IMG/VR virus record: IMGVR_UViG_3300009130_000012 | Span: 36,845 to 100,844 of that record | Strand: one strand, 5' to 3' | Length of the DNA: 64,000 bases | From: a virus | In this document: in pieces, positions 8,536 to 17,271 of the stretch | Numbering within the stretch: the stretch's first letter is position 1 | How the letters are laid out: each line of letters opens with the position of its first letter | The notes under the pieces: generated by a model | Database searches by the model: none | Told to the model about the DNA's origin: nothing | The model's input: the letters and a program-made list of their open reading frames with translations, nothing else | Made by a program: the position numbers and the translations under genes

Positions 8536-9067
8536 ACTCAAACATAGTTCTTTTAATAGCATCTCTAATTGCAATAGTTAATGCACTATCATAATGTTTC
8601 TCAGCATCATCCAACGATACTAATGTAGAGAATTCTTCATCTGTTAACGAAATACCGTTATCTATAACAAATTTAGCTGATTTACTACCCATACCCATAG
8701 ATACATCTGATTTAGCATACTTAAATAACTGTCCTTTCTGAATCAACCAGTCTTGTGTTTCTGGTTCATACATCATATGCTTACTAATCTGATAAATCAA
8801 ACTTACTTTGGCTAAAGTGTTTTTATTTATTTTGGCTGGATGACCGTCATCAATAGCTTCGTTTAGCTTAATCGCCATCGTAGTGAACTTAGTAATAAAT
8901 TGCACTAACCCACCTTCGTAGCAACCAAATTTAATACTAGCTGGAGACTTAACGAGTTTATCACCCATTTTTATGATAATATCATCATTAATAGCTCCGT
9001 AAGACATAGCTAATTTAACAAAGGTTCTAGCCGACTTACTTATTTGTTCTTTAGTTAATACTTCCAT
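8525..9067 (-). CDS. HD-domain phosphohydrolase homologue lacking the metal ligands
   Basis: The 180-residue protein follows the block order of small HD-domain hydrolases common in Bacteroidota and their phages. In those the blocks read FHxAYEGGLxEHSLN, LLHDLCK, GHGEKS, LTxEEFxAIRWH and HLADLEA. Here they read FGCYEGGLVQFIT (47-59), LIYQISK (90-96), GMGSKSA (125-131), LTDEEFSTLVSLDD (141-154) and IAIRDAIKRT (165-174). Every His/Asp metal ligand I can align is replaced, so it is probably a pseudoenzyme, perhaps a regulator or a subunit. It is the first gene of an operon with dUTPase, pointing to nucleotide metabolism. The alignment is from memory of the family. Confidence 0.7.
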   Translation of the reverse strand: MEVLTKEQISKSARTFVKLAMSYGAINDDIIIKMGDKLVKSPASIKFGCYEGGLVQFITKFTTMAIKLNEAIDDGHPAKINKNTLAKVSLIYQISKHMMYEPETQDWLIQKGQLFKYAKSDVSMGMGSKSAKFVIDNGISLTDEEFSTLVSLDDAEKHYDSALTIAIRDAIKRTMFEYEK

Positions 9068-9084
9068 ATTTATATCGTTTATTA

Positions 9085-9115
9085 CAAATATACTATCTTA
9101 AACAATATGGAACAA
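9085..9115 (-). promoter_or_regulatory. Bacteroidota-type promoter for the HD-like/dut operon
   Basis: On the minus strand TTG (9113-9115) is followed by exactly 20 bases and then TATATTTG (9085-9092). This matches the Bacteroidota housekeeping sigma consensus TTG-N17-23-TAnnTTTG. It lies 18 bases before the ATG at 9067. Two other promoters in the window have the same 20-base spacer. Confidence 0.75.
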
Positions 9116-10330
9116 CTATTTTTTTAATGATTTGTAAAATTCTGCTCTATCGGTAGTAACTTTACTCAACTCATACTTATCTTTAACAGTATTATGTAAG
9201 TTTTCACTCAACATTGTCACTAATTCTGGGTTTTCAATTAACTTCTTAGCGTATTTAGCCCATAATTTATTATCTTTACCATTGGGTATCAAAAATGCAT
9301 TACCTTTTTCATTAATAGTACCACCTCTTTCATAAGCGTTAACTAAATCAATTTTATATGGTCCTACTTCTGAAGCGATTAATGCTTTTTTATGGAATCC
9401 AGACTCAACAACTTTTAATTGAGACTTCATGCAGTTAAATTTATTATTAAATAAGGGAGCTAAAGATACGTCGAATAAATTATAGTTTGTTGCGTATGAA
9501 TTAACTGGTTTTGTCCAGACTCTCCTGTATGGCATATCACCAGCGTTAGGATAATCCTGTTGATTAAAGGATAATAAGTATTGCCTATAAGCTGGGTCAA
9601 CTGTTTTGTATTTATCTGTAAAAATAGTTTCGTACTCAAACCATACTGTTTCTTGTGGCATTAGGTTTCTTTGGGTTTTCTCTCCTGTTTCTGGATTTAT
9701 ATTAGTAACTCTACCTCTTGTGTCGAAACCACATAATACCATTTTCATTTTGTCACTACAATCAGATTTTAGTTTATTAACCATACCGTCTAATAACTTA
9801 ATATCATACTTGTGAGACGACCCACCTAACCAACCAAATCTAAGTTTATCACTATCGGTTGGGTTTGGTACATATTGTGGTTCGTTAATATCAATAGCGT
9901 TAGGTAAGACCACAACGTTTTTATTATATTTTTTAATTTCTTGAGCGAATACCTCGGTTGTTGTAGTCACGTAATCAGCTTTCTTCAAATTATTAACTAT
10001 TTTGTTACCTAATTTACTTTCTTTAATTAGATGATATGCTGGATGTTTCATATCTGGTGACCAATAGTCGTCAACATCCATAATAGTAATAACACCAGAT
10101 TTATTAAGTTTATCAAAAATATCATCCATTAATGGGTAGTCAACAATTGTTTTATGAAAATGAACGATATCGTAGTTAACTAATTCATTTACATCAATAC
10201 CTTCATTAGTAAACTTTATATCAACAAAAAATTCTTTTGGGAATAATTCTTGTAATTTGGTGTGTGGTTTAATTGTTCTAAACCATCCTACACCAGCTCT
10301 ATCACTAGCAATTGCTAAAATTTTAATCAT
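9116..10330 (-). CDS. GT4-like glycosyltransferase
   Basis: A 404-residue GT-B protein. The N-terminal ILAIASDRAGVGWFRTI gives the first nucleotide-fold strand and loop, TIMDVDDYW is near residue 95, and VVVLPNAIDI ends the N-terminal domain. RFGWLGGSSHKYD starts the C-terminal domain. FDVSLAPLFNNKFN, then KVVESGFHKKALIASE, carries the E-x7-E donor motif near the C-terminus. It is a separate unit from the main glycosylation operon, between the terminator at 10386 and the dut promoter. It probably adds a sugar to the same glycan or to another virion target. Confidence 0.85.
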   Translation of the reverse strand: MIKILAIASDRAGVGWFRTIKPHTKLQELFPKEFFVDIKFTNEGIDVNELVNYDIVHFHKTIVDYPLMDDIFDKLNKSGVITIMDVDDYWSPDMKHPAYHLIKESKLGNKIVNNLKKADYVTTTTEVFAQEIKKYNKNVVVLPNAIDINEPQYVPNPTDSDKLRFGWLGGSSHKYDIKLLDGMVNKLKSDCSDKMKMVLCGFDTRGRVTNINPETGEKTQRNLMPQETVWFEYETIFTDKYKTVDPAYRQYLLSFNQQDYPNAGDMPYRRVWTKPVNSYATNYNLFDVSLAPLFNNKFNCMKSQLKVVESGFHKKALIASEVGPYKIDLVNAYERGGTINEKGNAFLIPNGKDNKLWAKYAKKLIENPELVTMLSENLHNTVKDKYELSKVTTDRAEFYKSLKK

Positions 10331-10385
10331 AATAAAAACTTTTATACTTATATTATACTCTATGTTAAAACTTTTTTAAATAAAA

Positions 10386-10407
10386 AACCCCATAAAAATA
10401 TGGGGTT
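10386..10407 (-). terminator. Terminator of the small structural-type operon
   Basis: Arms AACCCCATA (10386-10394) and TATGGGGTT (10399-10407) form a 9-bp stem with a 4-base loop. The minus-strand product runs into TTTTTT after the stem. It ends the minus-strand operon 12634-10438. Confidence 0.85.
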
Positions 10408-10437
10408 AAAAAACAAACTATGAAAAAATAGATTTAC

Positions 10438-10929
10438 CTATTTACGCTTTACTTTTTTTACTACTTGTTCAGCAACATTTTTTATTACTTGTCCAGAAAA
10501 TAATTTTAACATTTCTTCTCTAACAATTTCTCTAATTTTTTCTTCTGAAACACCTACCAAACCACTTTCATTGATAACTTGTTGTGGCGCTTGTTGAGTA
10601 GATTCTGATGTAACACCAGCTTGTTTAGCTATTTCTGCCGCAACAGCATCGTCATTAGCTACACCACCATTTTGGTTAACTATAATTTGTTTATTTAAAA
10701 ATGATTCCATAATTTCAGCTGGTAATCCAGATTTTTTAATAGCTTCTTCTTTAAATTTTTGTGTACCCATAACTGACTTAGATTGGTACATACTTTTAGG
10801 TATTTCTTTATCCGAGCTAGAAGCTACATTACCTCTAGTCTTTGGGTTTACGGTACCTTCTTTAGCCATGATTTTCATAGCACCACCTAACGCCCCTGTT
10901 AATTTACTTAAATCTACTGGTCCTTCCAT
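10438..10929 (-). CDS. Hypothetical protein with C-terminal coiled coil
   Basis: The 163-residue product is not recognised. It is polar and low in complexity in the middle (Gln/Ala/Ser-rich, about 105-120), with a basic amphipathic helix at the end (EEKIREIVREEMLKLF, then VAEQVVKKVKRK) likely to form a coiled coil. It is the last of five tightly packed genes under a late-type element, so a virion or assembly role (scaffold, head decoration) is plausible but unproven. Confidence 0.75.
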   Translation of the reverse strand: MEGPVDLSKLTGALGGAMKIMAKEGTVNPKTRGNVASSSDKEIPKSMYQSKSVMGTQKFKEEAIKKSGLPAEIMESFLNKQIIVNQNGGVANDDAVAAEIAKQAGVTSESTQQAPQQVINESGLVGVSEEKIREIVREEMLKLFSGQVIKNVAEQVVKKVKRK

Positions 10930-10930
10930 A

Positions 10931-11410
10931 TTAATTTTGTTCTAATTCTTCTTCGTCTTCAACATCACGTTTAAGTAATGATTGATTTTTTTTAATAATA
11001 TCATCAAAGTTTATAATTTTGTAAACAGTGCTCATACTTTTATCACCGTTTTCATTCCATTTTGGAAAGTCTTGACTTAAGTCAGAAATTGGACTATATA
11101 TTTTAAAGTTAGTCGGTTCCATCTTAATAATCTTATCTAAAATAAAGAATTTCCAAGCTGGTTTTTTAGTTTTAGTATCACCAAAAGGTTGGAATGCTCT
11201 AATGACACGGTTATCAGCTTTTGTTAAACCATACGCATAAATATCTATGGTTCGTTTACCAGTATTCTGACCATCACCAGAATCATACCATATATTAATC
11301 CTTTGTCGGTTATTCATTATGTCGATAACCTTATTAGGAGTCATAACACCTTCGGTGATAAGCTCACTTTCACTTATAATATTATTTAATATTTTTTCTA
11401 GTTTAATCAT
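10931..11410 (-). CDS. WYL-like domain protein
   Basis: The 159-residue protein appears to contain a WYL-type small beta-barrel. NIWYDSGDG (about 39-47) is followed by RTIDIYAYGLTKADNRVIRA (53-72) and PAWKFFILDKIIKMEPT (84-100), matching the pattern 'RxIxPYGLxxxxNxxLRAY...WRxFxLDRI'. WYL domains bind ligands or nucleic acid and occur in T4-like marine phages without a settled role. The N-terminus is a short helix and the C-terminus is acidic. Its start overlaps the upstream stop (TAATG), so it is coupled to the operon. Confidence 0.6.
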   Translation of the reverse strand: MIKLEKILNNIISESELITEGVMTPNKVIDIMNNRQRINIWYDSGDGQNTGKRTIDIYAYGLTKADNRVIRAFQPFGDTKTKKPAWKFFILDKIIKMEPTNFKIYSPISDLSQDFPKWNENGDKSMSTVYKIINFDDIIKKNQSLLKRDVEDEEELEQN

Positions 11411-11706
11411 TAAAATGTAACTTCACCAATATTAGCACTTGTATCTGGAGCTTCATATCCTTTATCGCTATTATATTGGTTTCTAGCTTTTAATGTAATT
11501 CTTTCAATCTCATCAGTTTCAGTACCCCCATTATAAGTGTCTAAATAAGCTTCAGTACCCCTACCTTTATTATCACCATCACTTTTAGCGTTAGGGTGAT
11601 TAGCACTATAACCGTTAGAATCATCTGAACTGTTATATTCGTTTCTAGCTATTAATTGTCGTCTAGCTAAAATTGCTGCTTCTTCTAATTTACTTTGTGT
11701 TGCCAT
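11410..11706 (-). CDS. Small acidic protein with an internal duplication
   Basis: The 98-residue product is unrecognised. It holds two similar segments, ARNEYNSSDDSNGYSA (about 20-35) and ARNQYNSDKGYEA (about 74-86), so it is built from a duplicated ARNxYNS unit. The composition (Asn, Ser, Asp, Gly) suggests a flexible virion or decoration protein. It lies in the five-gene minus-strand operon, 11 bases after the next upstream gene. Confidence 0.7.
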   Translation of the reverse strand: MATQSKLEEAAILARRQLIARNEYNSSDDSNGYSANHPNAKSDGDNKGRGTEAYLDTYNGGTETDEIERITLKARNQYNSDKGYEAPDTSANIGEVTF

Positions 11707-11717
11707 ATTTTTAAAGT

Positions 11718-12212
11718 TTATTTTTTATCTAGTTTTTCTATTAGGTTAACAATACGCTTTCTAGTTTGTTCGTATGTAACCTCATCATTATAAATATCCC
11801 TTCCTTTTGAAGATTTGTGTACTTTTGGTATTCTAACTTTAGTTGGGTTAACGTTTTGGTCTTTTGTATGAGTCTTAATATAAGCGTTTTCCATACCAGC
11901 ATCTTTCTTAGCTCGTTTAACGTTATTTATTGCCTCTCTAGCGACTTTAAGTGCATTATCGACCCATTTTTGCATTCTATCACCACCATTTAATTTATAC
12001 TCATCATCTGATTTATCACCGTCATAATCGTCAAAGTAATTTTTGATGCGTTTCATTTGTTGGTACGATACTTTGTCACCATCTAATAAATCAGACAAAC
12101 GTTTATACCCTGCAGTGTCTATACTACCATCAAACTTTTCTTTAATTCCTTTTAAATCATTGTAAAGTCCTTCTGGTATTTTAAATTTTCTATCTTTTAA
12201 ATCTTTATTCAT
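11718..12212 (-). CDS. Conserved hypothetical, helical basic protein
   Basis: This 164-residue protein is rich in Lys and Asp and mostly helical by eye. Notable segments are YKRLSDLLDGDKVSYQQMKR (about 36-55), DRMQKWVDNALKVAREAIN (78-96) and a basic C-terminal helix ending in NLIEKLDKK. No catalytic motif is seen. Its start codon overlaps the stop of the first operon gene. A role in head assembly or DNA packaging is possible from the operon context only. Confidence 0.72.
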   Translation of the reverse strand: MNKDLKDRKFKIPEGLYNDLKGIKEKFDGSIDTAGYKRLSDLLDGDKVSYQQMKRIKNYFDDYDGDKSDDEYKLNGGDRMQKWVDNALKVAREAINNVKRAKKDAGMENAYIKTHTKDQNVNPTKVRIPKVHKSSKGRDIYNDEVTYEQTRKRIVNLIEKLDKK

Positions 12213-12634
12213 TACGATTCTTTAATTTTTTTAATTAATTCATCAATAATCGCATCCGCACCCATCTTTTCAATTTCGGTACTAAGAGATTTAACAATTT
12301 TATTTATTTTACTACTAATATCATCTTTATCTAAAATATCAGAATTTTTAGCTCGGTCTCTTAATACATTTTCGATAGTATCTTTAAGGCTTTCACCAAC
12401 TCTAACTAAACCTCTAGAATAACCAGTTCCACCATAACCATACATATCTCTATGTTGTGACGTTTCTTTTTCAAATTCATCAGTTGTTTGAGTTGTCATG
12501 GTAGTAATTTCACTATCATTGGATAGGTTTTTATCATCACCATCAATCATATTACCTTCAGCATCAACTAACTCTTCAATTTCTTCTTTATGGTTATATT
12601 TTAATAAGTCTTTTTTCTTAATTACCTTTTTCAT
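12212..12634 (-). CDS. Hypothetical protein, first gene of the structural-type operon
   Basis: The 140-residue product starts with a basic stretch (MKKVIKKKDLLKY), has a Thr/Ser-rich linker (EITTMTTQTTDEFEK) and a YGYGGTGYSRGL segment (about 66-77), and ends in an amphipathic helical region (about 85-140). It is not recognised. It begins 10 bases from a minus-strand late-type element and faces a divergent fibre gene. Virion association is inferred. Confidence 0.72.
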   Translation of the reverse strand: MKKVIKKKDLLKYNHKEEIEELVDAEGNMIDGDDKNLSNDSEITTMTTQTTDEFEKETSQHRDMYGYGGTGYSRGLVRVGESLKDTIENVLRDRAKNSDILDKDDISSKINKIVKSLSTEIEKMGADAIIDELIKKIKES

Positions 12635-12644
12635 GATAAAAGTA

Positions 12645-12659
12645 CTTTATTAATAAATA
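12645..12659 (-). promoter_or_regulatory. Late-type element, minus strand of a divergent pair
   Basis: The minus strand reads TATTTATTAATAAAG, identical to the plus-strand element at 23957. It lies just upstream of the 12634 gene and back to back with the plus-strand element at 12678. Confidence 0.55.
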
Positions 12660-12677
12660 TAATAATAAGTAACAATA

Positions 12678-12692
12678 TATTTATATTAAAAG
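12678..12692 (+). promoter_or_regulatory. Late-type element upstream of fibre cluster 1
   Basis: Reads TATTTATATTAAAAG, ending 7 bases before the ATG at 12700. It is the plus-strand half of a divergent regulatory region of only 65 bases. Confidence 0.55.
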
Positions 12693-12699
12693 AAATAAG

Positions 12700-14664
12700 A
12701 TGGGATTCATCACTAAATTAGATTATTCAGACAATAGACAGATACGTCAAAGGGTAGAAACTCAAACTCAACTTTCTGGTGGTACTACATTCGGAGTTCC
12801 TTATACTGAGTTAGTTAGAGGTGTTGATGATTCTACTACTGGGGTGACATCTACTAGTAGTGGTGTGACATCTACTTTTTCTGGTAACACTGGTACTACT
12901 ATATTCTTTTTTGGTGATACTAGAATGGAATTAGCTGGTGCTGATTTAGAACCCATAACACCTAGTAATAGTGGGGACACTCAAAATGCTGGTGTCACAT
13001 ATACTGGTGATACCACGACTATAGTGAATAATAATCAAGTGTTTTTGACGTATACTGGAATTGGTTACAATTTAATAGTAACTAATTTTGAAGAGGTTTC
13101 TGCTGGGAATTATACTGGGGAAACAACAAGTGATTTAACTTTTTATAGTGGTAATACTGCAGATTACACTGGTAGTACTGTATGGTTAACTTCTGAAGAT
13201 TCAGCAAGAGTAAAAGGTGTGTTATATGCTAACGTATTAAGTGCCACTACTATAGTAGGGACAACAATTAGTGGAGTTACTGATAATTTTACTACTGGTT
13301 CAACACTTGTTGGTTCTACTGCGTATTTTAATAGAACTGATAGTCTTAGTGCTTACACTCTTGATTTGTCGTCATTAGTTGTAAATGATAATTTTACTAC
13401 TGGTTCAACACTTGTTGGTAATACGTTGTATTTTAATAGAACTGATAGTCTTTCAGCGTATACTGCTGATTTATCATCACTGGGTGGAGTTTCGTATGGT
13501 GTGTGTGCTGTATATAACTCTGGTGGTACACCAACTTATTATTCTGATTTAAGTGCAGCTATAACTGCTGCTAGTGCTGGAGATACTGTACAAATTTATT
13601 CAGACATTACAGAAACAGGAGCAGTTACTATAACTTGTAAAAACGGTGTTAACATTAACTTCAACGGATTTACTTATACGTTAAACAACGCAGGTACAGA
13701 TAACGCTTTTTCAGTACCTGCTGGTGTGTCAATGGAAATGTTTAACGGTAAGGTTTTAAGGTCAGGTGGAACAGGTTCGGTTTCTAACAGTTTAGCAATT
13801 CACACAACAGGAGCGGGAACATTCAAGGCTAATAACATGGTCTTTGAAAGTGATTTTGGAACTGCTGGACATGTTGGAAATTCTGCGAGAAGTTTTTACG
13901 GTGGAGTTTTTTACAGTTCGGATAGAGGTTTTTATTTAAGTAACGGAAACCTTTATAACGCAATTTGCAACGGTGGAACTAATGCAGGCTTGCAAATACA
14001 AAATAATGGAAAGGCTTATAGTTGTGAAGGTTACTCAAGTAGTAGTTATGGTATTTTCAATAATACTAGTAATGCTTATTTTTGCGTAGGTCGCTCAGAT
14101 GGAAATTACGGTTTTTGGGGTGCTGGTGGAAATTCTCACGATTGTAAAGGTTACTCAACTGCTAACATAGGTACTTACATATCTGCTAGCGGCTCTTTTT
14201 CCAATATTTACGGTTTTTCTTCATCTTCTTATGGTGTGAGAATATTGGGTAATGGCGTAGGGGTTATAGGTTATTCAACGGCTTCTCAAGGGGTTTACTA
14301 TTCTAACGGAGGTGGAAGTAGCCATGTAATCCAAGATGTAAAAGCTTCTTCAACAGCTGCTGCTGGTATGTATATTTTATTAAATGCTGGTAAGGTTGAG
14401 TTTTCTAATTTAGATGTAGGTTCAAGATGGAATGATGTTTCGGGACATGGAATAATAGTTAGTGGTTCTGATAATGATATAATTTTAAATGGAGGTAGTA
14501 TAAGGGTTGAAAATGCTTCAGCTAATTGTTTGTATAATAATGTAGCTAAAAGTTGTTATTTTAATAACCTTAGTTTTGTAAATTCAACAACGGCAGTTAA
14601 TGCTAATATTACAAACTTACAAACTAATACATCTGATGATTACGGTAATATTTTAGTAGGATAA
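12700..14664 (+). CDS. Tail fibre/spike with repeat blocks and beta-helix body
   Basis: This 654-residue protein has four visible parts. Residues 1-195 are a Thr/Ser/Gly-rich shaft. Residues about 195-263 hold two near-identical 35-residue blocks (period 105 bases from 13282), each with the core RTDSLSAYT. From about 265 a beta-helix domain starts with YYSDLSAAITAASAGDTVQI and runs through many short Asn/Gly/Ser rungs, with clear tandem rungs such as YSSSSYG. The end reads SDDYGNILVG, a cap shared with four other fibres. The body is a pectate-lyase-like right-handed helix fold of the kind used to bind or cleave surface polysaccharide. No catalytic residues can be assigned. Confidence 0.85.
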   Translation: MGFITKLDYSDNRQIRQRVETQTQLSGGTTFGVPYTELVRGVDDSTTGVTSTSSGVTSTFSGNTGTTIFFFGDTRMELAGADLEPITPSNSGDTQNAGVTYTGDTTTIVNNNQVFLTYTGIGYNLIVTNFEEVSAGNYTGETTSDLTFYSGNTADYTGSTVWLTSEDSARVKGVLYANVLSATTIVGTTISGVTDNFTTGSTLVGSTAYFNRTDSLSAYTLDLSSLVVNDNFTTGSTLVGNTLYFNRTDSLSAYTADLSSLGGVSYGVCAVYNSGGTPTYYSDLSAAITAASAGDTVQIYSDITETGAVTITCKNGVNINFNGFTYTLNNAGTDNAFSVPAGVSMEMFNGKVLRSGGTGSVSNSLAIHTTGAGTFKANNMVFESDFGTAGHVGNSARSFYGGVFYSSDRGFYLSNGNLYNAICNGGTNAGLQIQNNGKAYSCEGYSSSSYGIFNNTSNAYFCVGRSDGNYGFWGAGGNSHDCKGYSTANIGTYISASGSFSNIYGFSSSSYGVRILGNGVGVIGYSTASQGVYYSNGGGSSHVIQDVKASSTAAAGMYILLNAGKVEFSNLDVGSRWNDVSGHGIIVSGSDNDIILNGGSIRVENASANCLYNNVAKSCYFNNLSFVNSTTAVNANITNLQTNTSDDYGNILVG

Positions 14665-14683
14665 TAAATAAAAAATAAATAAA

Positions 14684-14872
14684 ATGACAAAAATATTAAA
14701 TCAAATAGTAGTACAAAATAATGTAGAAGGTATTGAAAAACGTATTATTATTCAATACACTAATGATGTTACAGAAGAAAGTTCACAAGTTATAGTTGAT
14801 TACAACTCATTAACAGCAGAAGAAAAAGCTACTTACGATGCTTTCATTATATTAAATAATTCTAAAATATAA
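14684..14872 (+). CDS. Small hypothetical protein in fibre cluster
   Basis: A 62-residue ORF starting 20 bases after the fibre gene and ending 6 bases before the next. It reads as a simple beta-rich N-terminal half (KRIIIQYTN) and a helical end (LTAEEKATYDAFIILN). It is unrecognised. Its position suggests a fibre chaperone or accessory protein, but the sequence does not show it. Confidence 0.65.
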   Translation: MTKILNQIVVQNNVEGIEKRIIIQYTNDVTEESSQVIVDYNSLTAEEKATYDAFIILNNSKI

Positions 14873-14878
14873 TAGAAT

Positions 14879-15460
14879 ATGGCAATAACAACAGTAAATA
14901 GTGGAGTTAACCAAAAAAAAGGTATTACATATACTCATATAACAGATTCGTCAGTTGACTGGACTGGTGTTACTAATGATACCTATTTCTATGATAAAGC
15001 TACTGATTTACCATATTATAAGAATTCTGGTGGTACAGTAATATCAGTATTTGAAGGTGGTGCTCCTTCTTTAAATAACGGAGAAGTATTTGTGGGTAAT
15101 GCATCTAATGAAGCTACTTCTGTAGCGATGAGTGGAGATGTTGCCATTACTAACGCTGGTGTTACCACAATACAGTCTGACGCTGTTACTTATGATAAGA
15201 TGCAAGATACTACTCAAGCAGCTTTATTAGGTAACGATAACCCAGCTGGAGGTACAGTTAATGAAATTCCAATAGTTGACCAATATTTAGCAACTGGTAC
15301 AGTAACAGCTTTATTAGAAAATACTTCTAACTGGGATGTAAACGGAAATTACACAGGAGCATCAATAACAGCAACATACCAAGGTCAATCACACTATGAT
15401 GGTAACTATTGGTTTACTGCAGTAGCTGATAACGTTTGGATAAGATTAATTAGAGGATAA
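14879..15460 (+). CDS. Short tail fibre protein with anchor module
   Basis: The 193-residue protein begins with the N-terminal module shared by the fibres at 43757, 46644 and 48860: ITDSSVDWTGVTNDTYFYD and then LPYYKNSGGTVISVFE (residues 21-58). The middle is a short repeat (GEVFVGNASNEATSVAMSG) common in phage fibre shafts. The end is Tyr/Trp-rich (QSHYDGNYWFTA). The shared N-terminus probably attaches the fibre to a common baseplate or fibre partner, with the remaining 130 residues forming a short shaft and tip. Confidence 0.75.
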   Translation: MAITTVNSGVNQKKGITYTHITDSSVDWTGVTNDTYFYDKATDLPYYKNSGGTVISVFEGGAPSLNNGEVFVGNASNEATSVAMSGDVAITNAGVTTIQSDAVTYDKMQDTTQAALLGNDNPAGGTVNEIPIVDQYLATGTVTALLENTSNWDVNGNYTGASITATYQGQSHYDGNYWFTAVADNVWIRLIRG

Positions 15461-15464
15461 AATT

Positions 15465-17087
15465 ATGGCAGTATTATTAAGAAATAGTGGAGGTCAAGTT
15501 GTTACAAGTTCAGTAGAAAGGGAGAAGTATGTTAGAAATCCCGAATATTTAGATTTACCTACTTTAGTTAATGGGGATGAAAAAATATACTTGTTAGCAA
15601 AAATTTATGAAAATGCTAATTACTTTAGTTTATATGCTACAGGTAATTTTCAAATTGATTGGGGTGATGGACAAGGTGTTCAAACATATACATCAGGTAC
15701 TTATGCTGATTACGAAATAGATTGGAATAACATATCTTCAAGTACTGTAACGACTTATGGATACAGACAAGCCATTATAACAATAGAGCCACAAGCAGGT
15801 GCGAGTTTAACAACTTTTAAATGTGGTATTGGAGCTAATACTAATGACCCTTCTAATTATAACCCTCATATAGTTGATTGTAAAATGGCAGGGCAGAACT
15901 TTACAAGTTTTTATCAGACATTTAGCACTAATTATGGATTAGAACAATTTGAATTTGTTGGAACAGCTCCTAATTTAACTAATGTGCGTCTTATGTTTAA
16001 ATCAAACCCATTTTTGAAAAAGATAGTAAGTTTAGACACTTCAAATGTTACAAATTTTGATGACTTTTTATCATCTTGTGGTGAATTAATAGAAGTACCA
16101 AAATTTGATTTATCAAGTGCTACTAATGTTAATAATATGTTTGAAAACAATAGTAAAATCACATACCTTGAACCTTATGATTTAGATAATGATGCACCTA
16201 ACTTAACGAGTATAATTAATATGTTTGATGGGTTACCACTTGTAAATGTTCCAATAACAAGTGCAAGTAATATCACAAGTTTTTATAGTGCATTTAATGG
16301 AAATAAATTTAAAACATTCAATGTGCCTTGCCCTGCGGCTACTAATACATCTTATATGTTTTATCTAAATAGTGAATTGGAATCAGTTGGAACATCTTTT
16401 CCAAATACAATTACAAGCTCAAATTTTATGTTTGCTAATTGTTCAAAATTAAAAAATATAACACCTTTTGATACTTCAAATATTACAAATTGTTCTTATA
16501 TGTTTTATGGTACAAATTCATTAAAAGATGTGTCTTGGGCAAACTTTACTTCAGCTACAAATACTACTGAGTTATATCAAGCATCAAGAATTGAAAAGAT
16601 AGGTACAATTAATACTTCAGTTACTGTAACAAGTAGTGAAATGTTTTACAATAACAAATATATTATAAACCCCTCATCAATGGATAATGTAAGAGTAAGT
16701 AGGTTGTATAGAATGTTTAGAAGTTGTGTGAATTTAGAGAGAGTTCCATTAATGGATGTTAGTGCTGTAACTGATATCAGGCAATCATTTGGAGCTTGTT
16801 ATAAAATAACTTCATTTCCAGCTTTTGATTTTAGTGGTGTAACTTTATCTGACACTAATACTTTTAGTAATTGTTATAGTTTAAGAGAAAGTAATATTTA
16901 TGGATTAACCAAAACACATAGTTATAATGGGTGTCAATTAGATAGAGATGCTATTGTGAATATCTTTAATAACTTAGGAACAGCAGTATCACAAACTATT
17001 TATGTTCAAAGTAATCCTGGTTCAGCTAATTTAACTGCAGGTGATATAGCAATAGCAACGGGTAAAGGTTGGACAGTAGTAAATTAA
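15465..17087 (+). CDS. BspA-like leucine-rich-repeat fibre protein
   Basis: The 540-residue protein has a PKD-like segment with the signature IDWGDGQG near residue 64. From about residue 165 to 500 it carries BspA/DUF285-type repeats of roughly 22-26 residues with the core FDTSNITNxSYMFxxxxxLK. The C-terminal NLTAGDIAIATGKGWTV is typical of this fibre type. BspA-like repeats mediate protein or glycan binding at surfaces. It starts 4 bases after the short fibre gene and may be its receptor-binding partner. Confidence 0.85.
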   Translation: MAVLLRNSGGQVVTSSVEREKYVRNPEYLDLPTLVNGDEKIYLLAKIYENANYFSLYATGNFQIDWGDGQGVQTYTSGTYADYEIDWNNISSSTVTTYGYRQAIITIEPQAGASLTTFKCGIGANTNDPSNYNPHIVDCKMAGQNFTSFYQTFSTNYGLEQFEFVGTAPNLTNVRLMFKSNPFLKKIVSLDTSNVTNFDDFLSSCGELIEVPKFDLSSATNVNNMFENNSKITYLEPYDLDNDAPNLTSIINMFDGLPLVNVPITSASNITSFYSAFNGNKFKTFNVPCPAATNTSYMFYLNSELESVGTSFPNTITSSNFMFANCSKLKNITPFDTSNITNCSYMFYGTNSLKDVSWANFTSATNTTELYQASRIEKIGTINTSVTVTSSEMFYNNKYIINPSSMDNVRVSRLYRMFRSCVNLERVPLMDVSAVTDIRQSFGACYKITSFPAFDFSGVTLSDTNTFSNCYSLRESNIYGLTKTHSYNGCQLDRDAIVNIFNNLGTAVSQTIYVQSNPGSANLTAGDIAIATGKGWTVVN

Positions 17088-17097
17088 ATAAAAGATT

Positions 17098-17271
17098 ATG
17101 TTTTATAAATACATACAAGAAGAAGATATATGGGCTACAGGAAGTAAAATAAGTTTTCCTGACGGTGTGGTTTTATCTTCTGATAACAGAGTAGAAAAGA
17201 ACGGTTGGAAGTGGTATGATACACCTCCAGCTGAATATAATAAATGGTTAGAACAACAACAAAATATTTAA
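17098..17271 (+). CDS. Small protein, possible fibre accessory
   Basis: A 57-residue ORF from ATG at 17098 to TAA at 17269-17271, filling the gap between two fibre genes with 10 and 3 bases to spare. It reads MFYKYIQEEDIWATG at the start and GWKWYDTPPAEYNKWLEQQ near the end. The Trp/Tyr-rich 'WYDTPPxEYxxWL' pattern recalls small proteins found next to tail fibres. Spacing and the absence of overlap argue that it is a real gene. The function is not known. Confidence 0.65.
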   Translation: MFYKYIQEEDIWATGSKISFPDGVVLSSDNRVEKNGWKWYDTPPAEYNKWLEQQQNI

